64,000 nt of DNA from Nilaparvata lugens. Lineage: Eukaryota; Arthropoda; Insecta; Hemiptera; Delphacidae. The notes under the pieces are model-generated. The model was not told where the DNA came from, ran no database searches, and saw only the letters and a program-made list of their open reading frames with translations. The stretch spans positions 100,122,501 to 100,186,500 of the forward strand of contig NC_052504.1 of the NCBI RefSeq assembly GCF_014356525.2. The letters run 5' to 3'. This document shows, piece after piece, positions 51,705-62,439 of this stretch. The translations under genes were made by a program, and so were the position numbers. Position 1 is the first letter of the stretch. Each line of letters starts with the position of its first letter.

Positions 51705-52077
51705 TAGTGAGTTCCACACTATAATGGCAGTGCATAAGGCGAGAGAACAACGTTGCCGATCCTCTGTCTTGTCATTGCCTTCCAAAGACGATAGCTGATA
51801 CAGGTTCATTGATGTAATATGACCGGTTCATTCTCGTTTAAAATAATCAATTATATATCATCAAGCATGAAATTTCATTTTTCAATAATTTCATAATGAA
51901 TCTTCATAACTAAGATGAGATATTTCTTTAATCGATTATTTATTCTACAATGTTAAAAGACGATCTGGCAACAGAGAATGCGAAAAAGAGATAGCGCTAT
52001 CCGCTTTCTTAAATTATAGACAAGGATAGCAATACTATTGCTGATCAAACACTGTCATTGTAACGTGGACCTCACTT
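51705..52077. mobile_element. Family B MITE, 373 bp
   Basis: TAGTGAGTTCCACACTATAA at the left, ATTGTAACGTGGACCTCACT at the right. Confidence 0.85.
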
Positions 52078-52687
52078 TAATGATAACATTTTACAGATAA
52101 CTTTTGACAGTAAATTTTTCACTTGCCCTGCAAAAATCATCTGCTTTTTCCCTGAATGATATATCAACCAGAAATTCAAGACATGTCTCTAAGTTTTTGC
52201 ATTCCTTCGCTTTCATTATAGTTACAGATAATAATTATTAGTTACAGATGATTATTGATGATAACTTTGCACAGATAATTATTTATGACAGTAAATTAAT
52301 TTTTCGCCCCTCTTGGATGTAATGAGCTGGTTTTCGTGCATCATATGGAGGCCGAAAATGATTGTTTTCTGACCAGGCCGGTAGAAGTTTTACGGCCCTA
52401 GGGCTGTAAAATAACTTTGAAGTCAGCTGATTATGTTTTGATGTGAACGTGTTTACAAAATGGTTTATTAAATGGAATCAGTTTATGCTTCTAGAATTGA
52501 ATAAGTATTCTGCAATAAGATACTATCATTTTATTTGAATGAATAAAATACAGATAAGATATATATTATAAACTATTCAAATTCGATTTTCAGTGTAGGA
52601 TAGAACTTCTACCTAAACTTCAGAATCAAGGACAACAAGCATTGTTGACGTTGACATTCAGATTGGCCAAATTTCAAGTGTGCTAAA

Positions 52688-52945
52688 ACAGCTGATCAAA
52701 AAACTTTTCATTATTTGTGTTTATTATTCAAAAATCAAAACATTTATAATAATAATTATCATCTTATTGTCAATTGGAAGAATAAAAAGTATAAACTCAA
52801 CTCCTTACATAATTGAACATAATCTTTTAGGTTATTTAGACGAATCAGAATGAAAAATAAAAATACTTAAAAAAATTAAAAATTGAAAACCGATTTCGAG
52901 CCGGAAAAGTCTCATTTTCGGCCCTAGGTACGAAATATACTATTT
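52688..52945 (-). mobile_element. Decayed family C left-arm fragment
   Basis: CAGCTGATCAAAAAACTTTT, the ATAATCTTTTAGGTTATTTA block and CGATTTCGAGCCGGAAAAGT with GGTACGAAATATAC. It matches 21640-22146 with deletions. Confidence 0.65.
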
Positions 52946-53344
52946 CCACATTCTGTGTAAAATTATTAGTTTATCCTCATTCAACAGGTAATTCTTAACA
53001 GTAAATTTTTTACTTCCTATGAGAAATTATCAATTTTTTCCTCAATTTACTGACAATTTTTGAAATTCAATTTTTCTACTCAATGTTTAAAACCATCAGT
53101 TCTTTTCATAATGAAACATCAGCGAGTTCAAGAAATTTCACTTAATGATTGCAATCCTTCCGTACTTATTATCAGTTCTAGATGTTTATCAATAACTCTC
53201 CACAGAGAACTTCTGACAGTCAATTTTTCCACATTGTCTGTAGAATCATCCGTTTCTCCTCATTTCACAGATAATTCTTGACAATGAATTTTCCCACTTT
53301 CTGTACAAAATCATTCATTTCTTCCTCAATTCACAGATAATAAC

Positions 53345-53480
53345 CTACATAATATTTGGACGATTTGTGACGGAATCAGGAAATTGAAGAAGTTTTGGGC
53401 AATAGCCTGTTTTTTCTTTCCCGACTATTGTATTGTTCGCTCTATCTAATAAATAAATAAATAATAAATAAATAAATAAT
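53345..53480 (+). mobile_element. Family R LINE tail with (AATA)n
   Basis: TTTTGGGCAATAGCCTGTTT then TCTATCTAATAAATAAATAA. It is inserted within a CACAGATAATTCTTGA phrase of the satellite. Confidence 0.6.
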
Positions 53481-53532
53481 TCTTGATGGTCAATTCGTTA
53501 TTCTCTATTGATTCATACAATACGTACATCAT

Positions 53533-53690
53533 CAAAAAGATAGGGAGCGAAAAAATAAGGTAACCTTGTGCTATTCCTCTCCCAAATTTAGATAAGGTTA
53601 CACATAGTCCGAAATAGGTAAATTCTTGTAGTGCTGTTCACTTCATAAAATTCTCAGTCCTTAATTATTTCCCCAAAGTAGATTTAAAAT
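53533..53690 (+). repeat. Family M copy
   Basis: AACCTTGTGCTATTCCTCTC and AGTCCGAAATAGGTAAATTC. It gives the empty site for the family D insertion at 6078. Confidence 0.6.
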
Positions 53691-55420
53691 AATATATTTT
53701 TAATTATTCCACTATCTTTGCAAAATCATCCTTTTTTCCCCAATTCACAGGTAATTTTCGACATTCAATTTCTTCACTAACTCTACAAAATCATCAGGTT
53801 TCTTCTCAATGAAATGTCAGTCAAGTTTCAAGACATATCTCTTAATTATTGCATTCCTTAGCACCCACTATTAATCACAGATAAAATTAATGATAACTTC
53901 TGACAGATAACTTTGCACAAAAAACTTTTCACAGATAATTTTCGACCTTCTCTGCACTCTCTTTGCAAAGTCATCATGCTTTAAATATCAGTTAGATTTC
54001 AATTCATCCCTTTTAATGATTGCAATCCTCCCGTACTAATTATCAGTTACAGATAATCAATGATAACGTTCTACAAATGATAGTTTTTGATAGATACCTT
54101 CTCACAGACAACTTCCCATAGATAACTTTTGACACAACTTTTCACAGATATTTTTGACATTCCATTCCTCCTCTTTCTCTAAAAAATCATCAGTTCTTCC
54201 CCAATGGAATATCAGTCAAATTTCAAGTCATTCCTCCAAACTCTTGCATTCCTTTCGCACTAATTATCAGTTACAGATAATCAAAGATAACGTTTCACAA
54301 ATGATACCTCTCCACAGATAACTTTTCACACATAGATTCTGACACATAACTTTTCACAGATAATTTTTGACATTCAATTTTTCACTTTCTCTACGAAATT
54401 ATCAGGTTTTTAGTCTCCAAAGTCTTGCATTCCTTTCGCACTAATTATCAGTTACAGATAATCAAAGATAACGTTTCACAAATGATACCTTTCCACAGAT
54501 TACTTTTCATACATAAATTCTGACACATAACTTTTCACAGATAATTTTTGACATTGAATTTCTCACTTTCTCTACGAAATTATCAGGTTTTTAGTCAATG
54601 AAATATCAGCCAAATTCAAGACATTCTTTTCAATTATTGCAATCCTTCCGTACTGATAATAACTTGTACTTTACTTCCGTACTAATATATTTTTGATATT
54701 CAATTTCTCCTTTTTCCCTGCAAAATTATCCGTTTTTCCCCAATGAAATATCAGTCAAATTTCAAGTAATTTCTCTCAATTTTTGCATTCCTTCTGCACT
54801 AATTATCAGTTACAGATAGTCAATGATAACGTTTCACAAATATCTTTTGATAGATACCTTCCCACAGACAACTTTCCATAGATAACTTTTGACACATAAC
54901 TTTTCACAGATATTTTTGACATTCAATTACTCCACTTTCTCTGCAAATCATTCGCTTTCCTCAATGGAATATCAGTCAAATTTCAAGTCATTCCTCTAAA
55001 TTCTTGCATTCCTTCCACACTAATTATCAGTTACAGATGAATGATTCTCACAAATACCTTTGCACAGATAAATTTCGACATTTAAATTCTCCTCTCTCTC
55101 TACAAAATCTTCAGGTTTTTCCGCAATGAAATGTCAGCCAAATTCAAGACATTTCTCTAAATTTTTACATTCCTTTCGCACTAATTATCAGTTACAGATT
55201 AAATGATTCTCACATGTCAGCCAAATTCAAGACATTTCTATAAATTTTTACAATCCTTCCGCTTTCATCATAAGTTACAGATAATTATTAATGATAACAA
55301 TTTACAAAATTCATAAGATAACTTTTGACATTCAAATTCTTCTTTTTCTCTACAAAATCATCAGGTTTTTTCCGCAATGAAATGTCAGCCAAATTCAAGA
55401 CATTCCTGTCAATTATTGCA

Positions 55421-55690
55421 TTCCTTTCGCTGACTCATTATTGGATTAAAATGGCATTGGAGCAGCGAGGCATCCATTAATGAAGTGCTTTGCGGTATCG
55501 CTATGCGCTAATTGGATCTGGTGCGGTTCACTGTAAAATGTCAGTATGCCTCAAACGTATGCTTATCATTCAACCAATGTTGAACCATTGACAATTGAAG
55601 TATAGAGAATCTCTCACAATATAGACTTCAGACTACGTTCGTCTCGTCTTTTGATGTGAATTTTAATTAAAAGGAATCGAATACTCTTCG
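55421..55690. other. No gene seen
   Basis: Unique sequence (GGAGCAGCGAGGCATCCATT and neighbours) between the satellite and a CT-rich stretch. Confidence 0.4.
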
Positions 55691-56288
55691 TTCTCTCACT
55701 CTTTATCACTCTCTCTCTCTCTTCTCAATCATTAACAGCTATTTTTTCTCCACCTTATTCTTCTACACCTTCCTTCTCTTCTTTTTTCTCACTTATAATT
55801 CCTGTGTTTCTTGACTACTCATGAATCATGTAGCTTTTTCTTCTCGCTAGGAATCAAAAAGTCATCATTCTCTCTCTATCCCTCCTTATCCCTCTCCTCT
55901 CTCTCTTCTCAATCATCAACATCTCCTTTCTCTCCACCTTCTTCTCCTACACCTTCCTTCTCTTCTTCTCTCTTTTTCACCTATTATTCCTGTTTTTTGA
56001 CTACGCAAGAGTCATGTAGATCTTACTACTTAAAATCTATTTCATCCTTCCAAGAATACTTCTCTCTCCTAGTTTCTTCTTCTCTCTCTCTTTCCGCTCT
56101 GCTTCTACACCATCTTCTCCAACTCCTTCTTTAAAACCTTTTTTTGAACATCTCCTCCATTCCCTTTCTATACTATTGATTATTTTTTCATCCTCTTCTT
56201 TTCTATCTTTTCCTTCTTCTTATCTCTCCTTCTATTCTTTCTTCTCCATCTCTCCTCTCCCTCTTTCTTTTTCCTCCTCCTCCTCCTC
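55691..56288. repeat. CT-rich array with two ~130-bp units
   Basis: 'TCTCTTCTCAATCAT' and 'TACACCTTCCTTCTCTTCTT' recur (55718/55903 and 55765/55947), so there is a duplicated unit of about 180 bases. Frames are compositional. Confidence 0.7.
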
Positions 56289-56556
56289 TGGTAGAGAGTT
56301 ATGGGGAGGATATTTTTATATATCTTTCCGAAGAATGGACATTGATATGTCCAAAGCTCCACCAATTTATGTAGATGCATAACCATATAATTATCTATAC
56401 TTTTTTCATCCATATACAGTTCAATAATTATTTTCTTAGTCTATATATGTAAATTCATCTATAATTTTGCTGTATTGTAAGCTATTGTTATAAGTGTATA
56501 AGCCAGTATATATTGTAATCATATGAAAAAGTACTCAATCAATCAATCAATCAATC
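56289..56556 (+). mobile_element. Family H retroelement tail, copy 6
   Basis: GGTAGAGAGTTATGGGGAGG, TCCGAAGAATGGACATTGAT and AAGTACTCAATCAATCAATC. Confidence 0.75.
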
Positions 56557-57106
56557 CTCCCATCCTTCTCCTGCTTGTTCTTCTCTCTTCTTCTCCTTCT
56601 ATTCTTCTCCTTTCCACTCCTCCTCCACCTCTCTTTGCTATTTATCCTTCATTTTTTCATCCTCTCCTTTTCCTCTCCCTCATTGTTCTTCTTCTCACAA
56701 CTCTCCCACATATCTGCCTTTAGGAATTGCTTATTGTTGTGTTTGGTGACAATTATCTAAAATCTATTGAAACTAAATGTCCTAGTTTGGACAAATCCAC
56801 ATTCTTCTTTCAATATTATCTTCTTCTCCTCCTTCGATTCCTCCTCCCCATTAGTACTTCGTTTCTCTCTGCCAAGCACAAGTGTGCTTTGAGCTTCATG
56901 CTTTGGGCTTCGCACTTAATGCTTTGTGCTTTGTGGGCCGTTCATTAGACAAATACCTATCGTGGTCGAGAAGGTGCGTGCTTCTCCTCTCAATTAAATC
57001 TTATTCTCGAATTACCATACGTTACCGAGGAATACCCAATCGATAGACCACCCAAGTCAGAGGTTACTTTTGTCATTAGTGACTACGGATTGGAACTCTT
57101 CAAGGG
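56557..57106. other. CT-rich, then unique; no gene
   Basis: A short repeated TGCTTTGKGCTTYGC phrase at 56885-56935. No coding support. Confidence 0.4.
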
Positions 57107-57290
57107 CCGGTTCCCGAGCTCGGGATTTAGCTGAGATCTAACTTCAAACAGCTGGCGACAGAAAATTGACTTTCGAAACGAGGCGTAGTCGCAGTTTTCA
57201 TTATAATCTTTATTCTCTCATTTCTATGATTAGAAACGTTTTTTTTTTGATGGAATGAAACATTCCTAAATCATTCAAAATCCATGCTCA
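57107..57290. mobile_element. Family O partial copy
   Basis: GGCCGGTTCCCGAGCTCGGG then GATTTAGCTGAGATCTAAC, GACAGAAAATTGACTTTCG and GCAGTTTTCATTATAATCTT. The mirrored right end is missing. Confidence 0.6.
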
Positions 57291-57345
57291 TGAGCATATG
57301 TTTTAGTTTTATCCATATGGCCCATTATTGACTTGCACTCACTTA

Positions 57346-58780
57346 GGCTGCGTTTACACCGGAGTTAAAACACGAGATATTACTTTCAATATCACAGCTT
57401 TGTTTATAATTTTTATTAATAACTATTACTAAATATGTTTTGTCTTTTGGTCTCAAAATCTTATAGCTTTTTCAAAGTTTGGAATTTTCTAATTTTTTGA
57501 TTGATTCAATTTAATTTATAGTGTTTTTTTAATTTTTAAATTTAGGAATACTTTTTGAGTGTTTTGAATTGTAAATTGAGTGTGGTAATGATGAATGTTA
57601 AGTGATACATACCTAGACTCTACTTTGTACTGTTGTATAGATTAGAATTGGAACGTTTTTGGGCTTATAAGCCTGTGTACTTTTCTGTGAGTTGGGTAAT
57701 TCTGAATGATTGAATAAATAAATAAATAAACTTGACTGAATCGTCAAAAATTTCTTGAAAGTTATTAACTCGTGTTTTTGACAGGAAATTCTTGTTATTA
57801 ACAAGATCTTGTTACCAATATAATTGACTCCCATATGATTCCATTCAACGAGACTATTCATATAATATGATATAACAGCCGGAATAAAAAGCAAAAAATT
57901 GTCTTCAAATACTTTAAATTGAAACAGGTGTGATCATTAACATAATGATCATCATCTGATCCAATGTAAACAAATTATAGGGCGTTCACACCAGAGTTGA
58001 TAACAGTAGTGGTGTTTTGAGAGAGCTGCCTATCCAATAGAAATCGAGGGGTGTGGCCTCCCCCTCCACCCCCCCTGCCCTAGTCCGCCATTTTGGCCCC
58101 GCCCCCAGCCAAAAGTTCTGCTAAAAGTTCGACTGAGTCATTGTCAATATTGTAGAACCGTTCCATAATTGAATAAAAACACAATCATGTTGTCAAATTG
58201 TACACAGTTTTGTTCGGTACACACCGTTGACTTGTCAACTTGAAATGTGACCGGTGTGGTCACGAAACCATTCTCGTGTACCGAATAAAACTGTGTACAA
58301 TTTGACAACATATTTGTGTTTTTATTCAAAAGTTCTGCTAGTTTTGTTATCAACAAAAGTTGATAACTGTCACTTGTTTCGTCTGCAGCTGTAGTTATTA
58401 GGGAACAGCTGTATTGTAGGGTAGGGATGCTTGGCGAGGGGGTTGCGGGGAAGATGGGAACATGTTATTAACAAAAGTTGATGCGATAAAAGAGGTTTCT
58501 GTTATTACATAACACATTTCCTTTGATCTTTATCGACTCTTGATGGATAACTTAAATATTGTTAATAGCAAGGAATTCTCTGTTAAAAACACGAGCTATT
58601 AACTTTTGTTGAGAGAAATTTTTGTCGATTCAGTCAAGTTAATAACTTTTGTTAATAACTTGTGTTATTAACTCCGGTGTAAACGCAGCTCAGTATGATG
58701 TAAGTGACTTTTGTAAATAAAATCAGTTAATAACAAAAAGGTTGAAAGCTTGTGTTATTAACTCCGGTGTAAACGCAGCT
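57346..58780. mobile_element. Composite family D element, 1435 bp, TTA target
   Basis: GGCTGCGTTTACACCGGAGT to CTCCGGTGTAAACGCAGCT, bounded by TTA at 57343-57345 and 58781-58783. Sub-terminal CTTGACTGAATCG is mirrored by CGATTCAGTCAAG (57732, 58625). An extra terminus sits inside at 58678-58692. A CG-rich nested part (57975-58470) includes the hairpin listed next. No transposase. Confidence 0.75.
58160..58335. repeat. ~175-bp inverted repeat in composite D
   Basis: TTGTCAAATTGTACACAGTT with TTCGGTACAC pairs with GTGTACCGAA and AACTGTGTACAATTTGACAA. Loop about 50 bases with CCGGTGTGGTCACG. Confidence 0.85.
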
Positions 58781-58783
58781 TTA

Positions 58784-59175
58784 GAATACGCATGTTGCAG
58801 TGTTAGACCTATGTCTCCTCCACGTTACTCTATGGCATGGAAGCATGGAATTTGAAAAAAAAACAATACTCAAAAGCATCGAAGCTTCTTGAAGAAGAAG
58901 TAGAAGAAGAAGAAAATTGAGGAGGAGCCTCCATAACAAACTCTCAAACAACGTATGTCAATAGAACAGAAATTTTCTGAATGAGGCTTTTCTCAACAGC
59001 ATGCTTTGCACATAGGAGTTGGCTCGTGGTGGGAGAGATAGAGAGTAGAAGCACGAGATAGAGAGGGTGGGAGAGTGAGAGAGGGATAGAGTGAAAATGT
59101 GAGAGAAAAAACTGGTAGACAGAAAAGGCAGGAATAAAATAGACAGAGAGAAAATGCGTGGGAGAAAAACAGAGA
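58784..59175. other. GA-rich, no gene
   Basis: A GAGAGA-rich block (59030-59175) duplicated later at 59390-59560 (GTAGAAGCACGNGATAGAGA in both), around family H copy 7. Confidence 0.5.
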
Positions 59176-59386
59176 GATTGATTGATTGATTGAGTACTTT
59201 ATTTATGTAGATTACAATATATACTGGCTTATACACTTATATACAATAGCTTACAATACAGCAAAATTATAGATGAATTTACATAATATAACCATGAGAA
59301 TATTTTGAACTATATATGATATGAAAAGTATTTGTAATATAATCTATATACTTATATTGTTATGCATCTACCAAAATTGGCGGAGA
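59176..59386 (-). mobile_element. Family H retroelement tail, copy 7
   Basis: GATTGATTGATTGAGTACTT to CTACCAAAATTGGCGGAG, head-truncated. It sits between two near-identical GA-rich blocks, so the flanking block is duplicated on both sides. Confidence 0.7.
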
Positions 59387-59739
59387 GAGAGTGAGAGAGA
59401 GAGTAGAAGCACGTGATAGAGAGGGGGGAAAGCGAGTGAGAGATAGAGTGGAAATGTGAGAGAAAAAATGGGTAGACAGAACAGGCAGAAATAAAATAGA
59501 CAGAGAGAAAATGCGTGAGAGAAAAACAGAGAGAGAGAAATAGAGAGAGTGAGAGAGAAAGAGAGAGAGTATGATAGGGTGAGAAAACAGGATTTATTGT
59601 AGAGACTACAATTGAGTAGAATGAGCCAATAGAATTGGATACTCTGAAAAGGAGGGTATCGACTTACATGGAATTCCTTTTGTCAGTAAGTGTGTGTGAG
59701 TGATACCACTGCACTGCTCTGCCCAATTTCCAACACAAA

Positions 59740-60400
59740 CACTTCTCTCTCTTCTTTTTCCTCTTCTTCTTCTTCTTCTTATTCTTCTCCCTCTTCTACT
59801 TCTCATTCTTCTTGTTCCACTTGGTTGTATCATGCATTATACTTCAATTCAACCACTTCTCTTGGTACCCCTGAAGAATCTCATTTCCCACTTCTCCTGA
59901 CTCATCTTCTCCTACATCTTCTTCTTCTTTGTTCTCTTTTCTTTTTCTCCTCATTCTCTTTCTCCATCATTCTTGTTCTTCTTCTTTGTATCGTTCTTCT
60001 TCAATTCGAGCACTTCCATTTGTAGGCCTAACCCTTGAAGATCTCATCCACTACTTCTCCCACATCCTCACTTCTTCTTCTTCTACTTCTCCTTCTTCTT
60101 CTCCTTCTTCTTCTTCTTCTTCCTTTCTCTTTATCCTCCTTCTTCTCCCTCTTATTCTTCTTGCTCTACATCTCCGTATCTACTGCTTCAATTGGAACAC
60201 TGCTTTTGGTACCACTGATCATCTCATCCACACTTCTTCTTCTTCTTCCTCTTCCTCTTCTTCTTCCTTATTCTCTGCCAAGCCTTCTTCTTCTTTTTTC
60301 TTCTTCTTCTCTTCTTCTTCTTCTTCTCCTCCTCCTCCTTCTTCTTTCTTTAATCTTCTAGTTCTGCTTATCTGTATCATTCTTCTTCAATCCTAGTACA
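59740..60400. repeat. Pyrimidine array with ~165-185-bp units
   Basis: 'CTTCAATTC(A/G)A(G)CACTTC' plus 'GATCTCATCCAC' (59843, 60000, 60185) shows a higher-order unit with TTC runs between. Frames are compositional. Confidence 0.85.
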
Positions 60401-60539
60401 TATCTTTCTCCCCTAATTCATATCATCCAATCTTCATCCAATTTTCGATTTTCTTCCACTTCTCAATTTTTTTAGCAGTCAAGCGAAGCAAACATACCTT
60501 TTGATAGTAGTGCAAGATTGAGAGTACAAGATAAATTAG

Positions 60540-61110
60540 AAGAGGAAAAAGAAGAAGAAGAAGAAGAAAGAGAAGAGAAAGATGGAGAAGAAGAAGGTGA
60601 TGAAGAAGTGGAAGAAGAAGATCAGGGAAGAGGAAATGGAGAAGAAGACGAAGATTGAGAGTATTATGATGATGAAGAAGGAGAAGAAGAATAAGAAGGA
60701 GAGAAAGAGGAATAAGGAGATGAGAGGGAGAGATAATGGAGAAGAAGGAGATGGATAGATTCAAGATGATGAAGTGGAAGAAGACGAAAAATATGAGGCA
60801 CATGAAGTAGTAGGAGATGTATCACGGATATCAGGAGCATGCTTCAATTGAAGCACAATTATTATGCAAAGACGAAGAAGGAAAATGAGGAAAAGAAGAG
60901 ATGGAAGGTGGATGAGGATTAAAAGAAGGAGAAGAGAGAGAATAAGAAGAAGAAGAATGAGATGTGAGAAAAGTAGTGAATGAGATATAAATATCAGAGG
61001 TTCTTCAATCGAAGCAGAATGATTCAAAGAAGAAGAACAAAAAGGATGATGAAAAAAGGAGAAGGAGAAGAAGAAAAGAAGAAGAGAAGAGAGAGAGGGT
61101 AAGAGAGTGC
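60540..61110. repeat. Purine array, mirror of 59740-60400
   Basis: GAA-rich; GCTTCAATTGAAGCACAATT (60841) and TTCTTCAATCGAAGCAGAAT (61002) are reverse-strand relatives of the unit phrase to the left. Confidence 0.85.
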
Positions 61111-61345
61111 AGTGAAGCAAAGCAAACAGACCTAGTAGTGCAATCAACCAGCAAGTTTTATGATCCTTGTAAAAGTTTCGAGTATCTACTCCAGAAAGAA
61201 CATTTATTCGACCTGTAAAACGGCAAAAAAGTTCACTGTTCAAATATTGTTTTGACTATATTCACTACAAAAGTCAGCAATGTTTCGAGGGATTGACATA
61301 GATATACAGTATACATATACATTATACATTATACATATCATATCT
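61111..61345. other. No gene; (ATAC)-rich patch at 61300-61340
   Basis: Unique sequence ending in ATACATATACATTATACATT. Confidence 0.4.
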
Positions 61346-62339
61346 AGAGATATAACCGAAAATGGCACTCATGACTGACTCATTACTCACTCACTCGCAG
61401 AACTAGAAATCTACCGAACCAAAAACGTTCAAATTTGGTAGTAGGTTCCGTTGGCCCTTTAGAGGCACACTAAGAACGGATTTGGAAAATTTCTATAGAT
61501 ACGCCCAAAATCTGCGTTTTACAGCGTTTTTTAGCGTTTCAGCTTTATCGAGAAAAGAAATTGTTCAAATTTAGTACAGAAGCTGAGCTAGGGAGTAATA
61601 ATGTTGTGTTAGAAGGAATTTGCAATAACGTCAAAGATACGCTCAAAATTAGCGTTTTCTCAGATTTATCGAGAAAAAATGAACAGAAATGTTCAATTCA
61701 GTACAGAAGCTAAGCTAGGGTTTAATAATGTTGTGTTAGAAGGAATTTGGGATAACGTCAAATATAAGCCAAAAAATTAGCGTTTTTCCAGCGTTTTTTT
61801 TTTTTGCTTCTCAGATTTATCGAGAACAAATGAACAGAATTGTTCAAATTCAATACAGAAGCTAAGCTAGGGAGTAATAATGTTGTGTTAGAAGGAATTT
61901 GCAATAACGTCAAGATACGCTCAAAATTAGCGTTTTCTCAGATTATCGAGAACAAATGAACAGAATTGTTCAAATTCAGTACAGAAGCTAAGCTAGGGTT
62001 TAATAATGTTGGGTTAGAAGGAATTTGGGATAACGTCAAATATAAGCCAAAAAATTAGCGTTTCCAGCGTTTTTTTTTTTTTTTGCTTCTTCTCAGATTT
62101 ATCGAGAACAAATGAACAAAATTGTTCAAATTCATACAGAAGCTGAGCTAGGGAGTAATAATGTTGTGTTAGAAGGAATTTGGAATAACGTCAAAGATCG
62201 CTCAAAATTAGCGTTTTCTCAGATTTATCGAGAACAAATGAACAGAAATGTTCAAGTTTAGTACAGAAGCTAAGCTAGGGTTAATAATGGTGTGTTAGAG
62301 GGAATTTGCAATAAGTCAGAGATACGCCCAAAATTAGCG
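61346..62339 (-). mobile_element. Family L element, reverse copy, cut by gap
   Basis: Tail side CTCATTACTCACTCACTCGC and CCCTTTAGAGGCACACTAAG, then about seven units of TTTATCGAGAACAAATGAAC, AGAAGCTAAGCTAGGG and AATAATGTTGTGTTAGAAGG. There are more units than in the copy at 15425. The GC-rich head would lie in or beyond the gap. Confidence 0.75.
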
Positions 62340-62439
62340 NNNNNNNNNNNNNNNNNNNNNNNNNNNNNNNNNNNNNNNNNNNNNNNNNNNNNNNNNNNNN
62401 NNNNNNNNNNNNNNNNNNNNNNNNNNNNNNNNNNNNNNN
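62340..62439. other. Assembly gap of 100 N
   Basis: Exactly 100 N, placed in a tandem repeat that likely blocked assembly. Confidence 0.99.

Larger units (their letters stand above)
52080..55420. repeat. Degenerate ~180-220-bp satellite
   Basis: Phrases TTATCAGTTACAGATAATCA, CACAGATAACTTTT, CAAAATCATCAGGTTTTT, AATGAAATGTCAGCCAAATT and TTGCATTCCTTCCGCACTAA recur in order across 3.3 kb (for example 54030, 54265, 54447, 54805, 55022, 55187). Two insert blocks interrupt it (52310-52945; 53345-53690). Confidence 0.8.
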
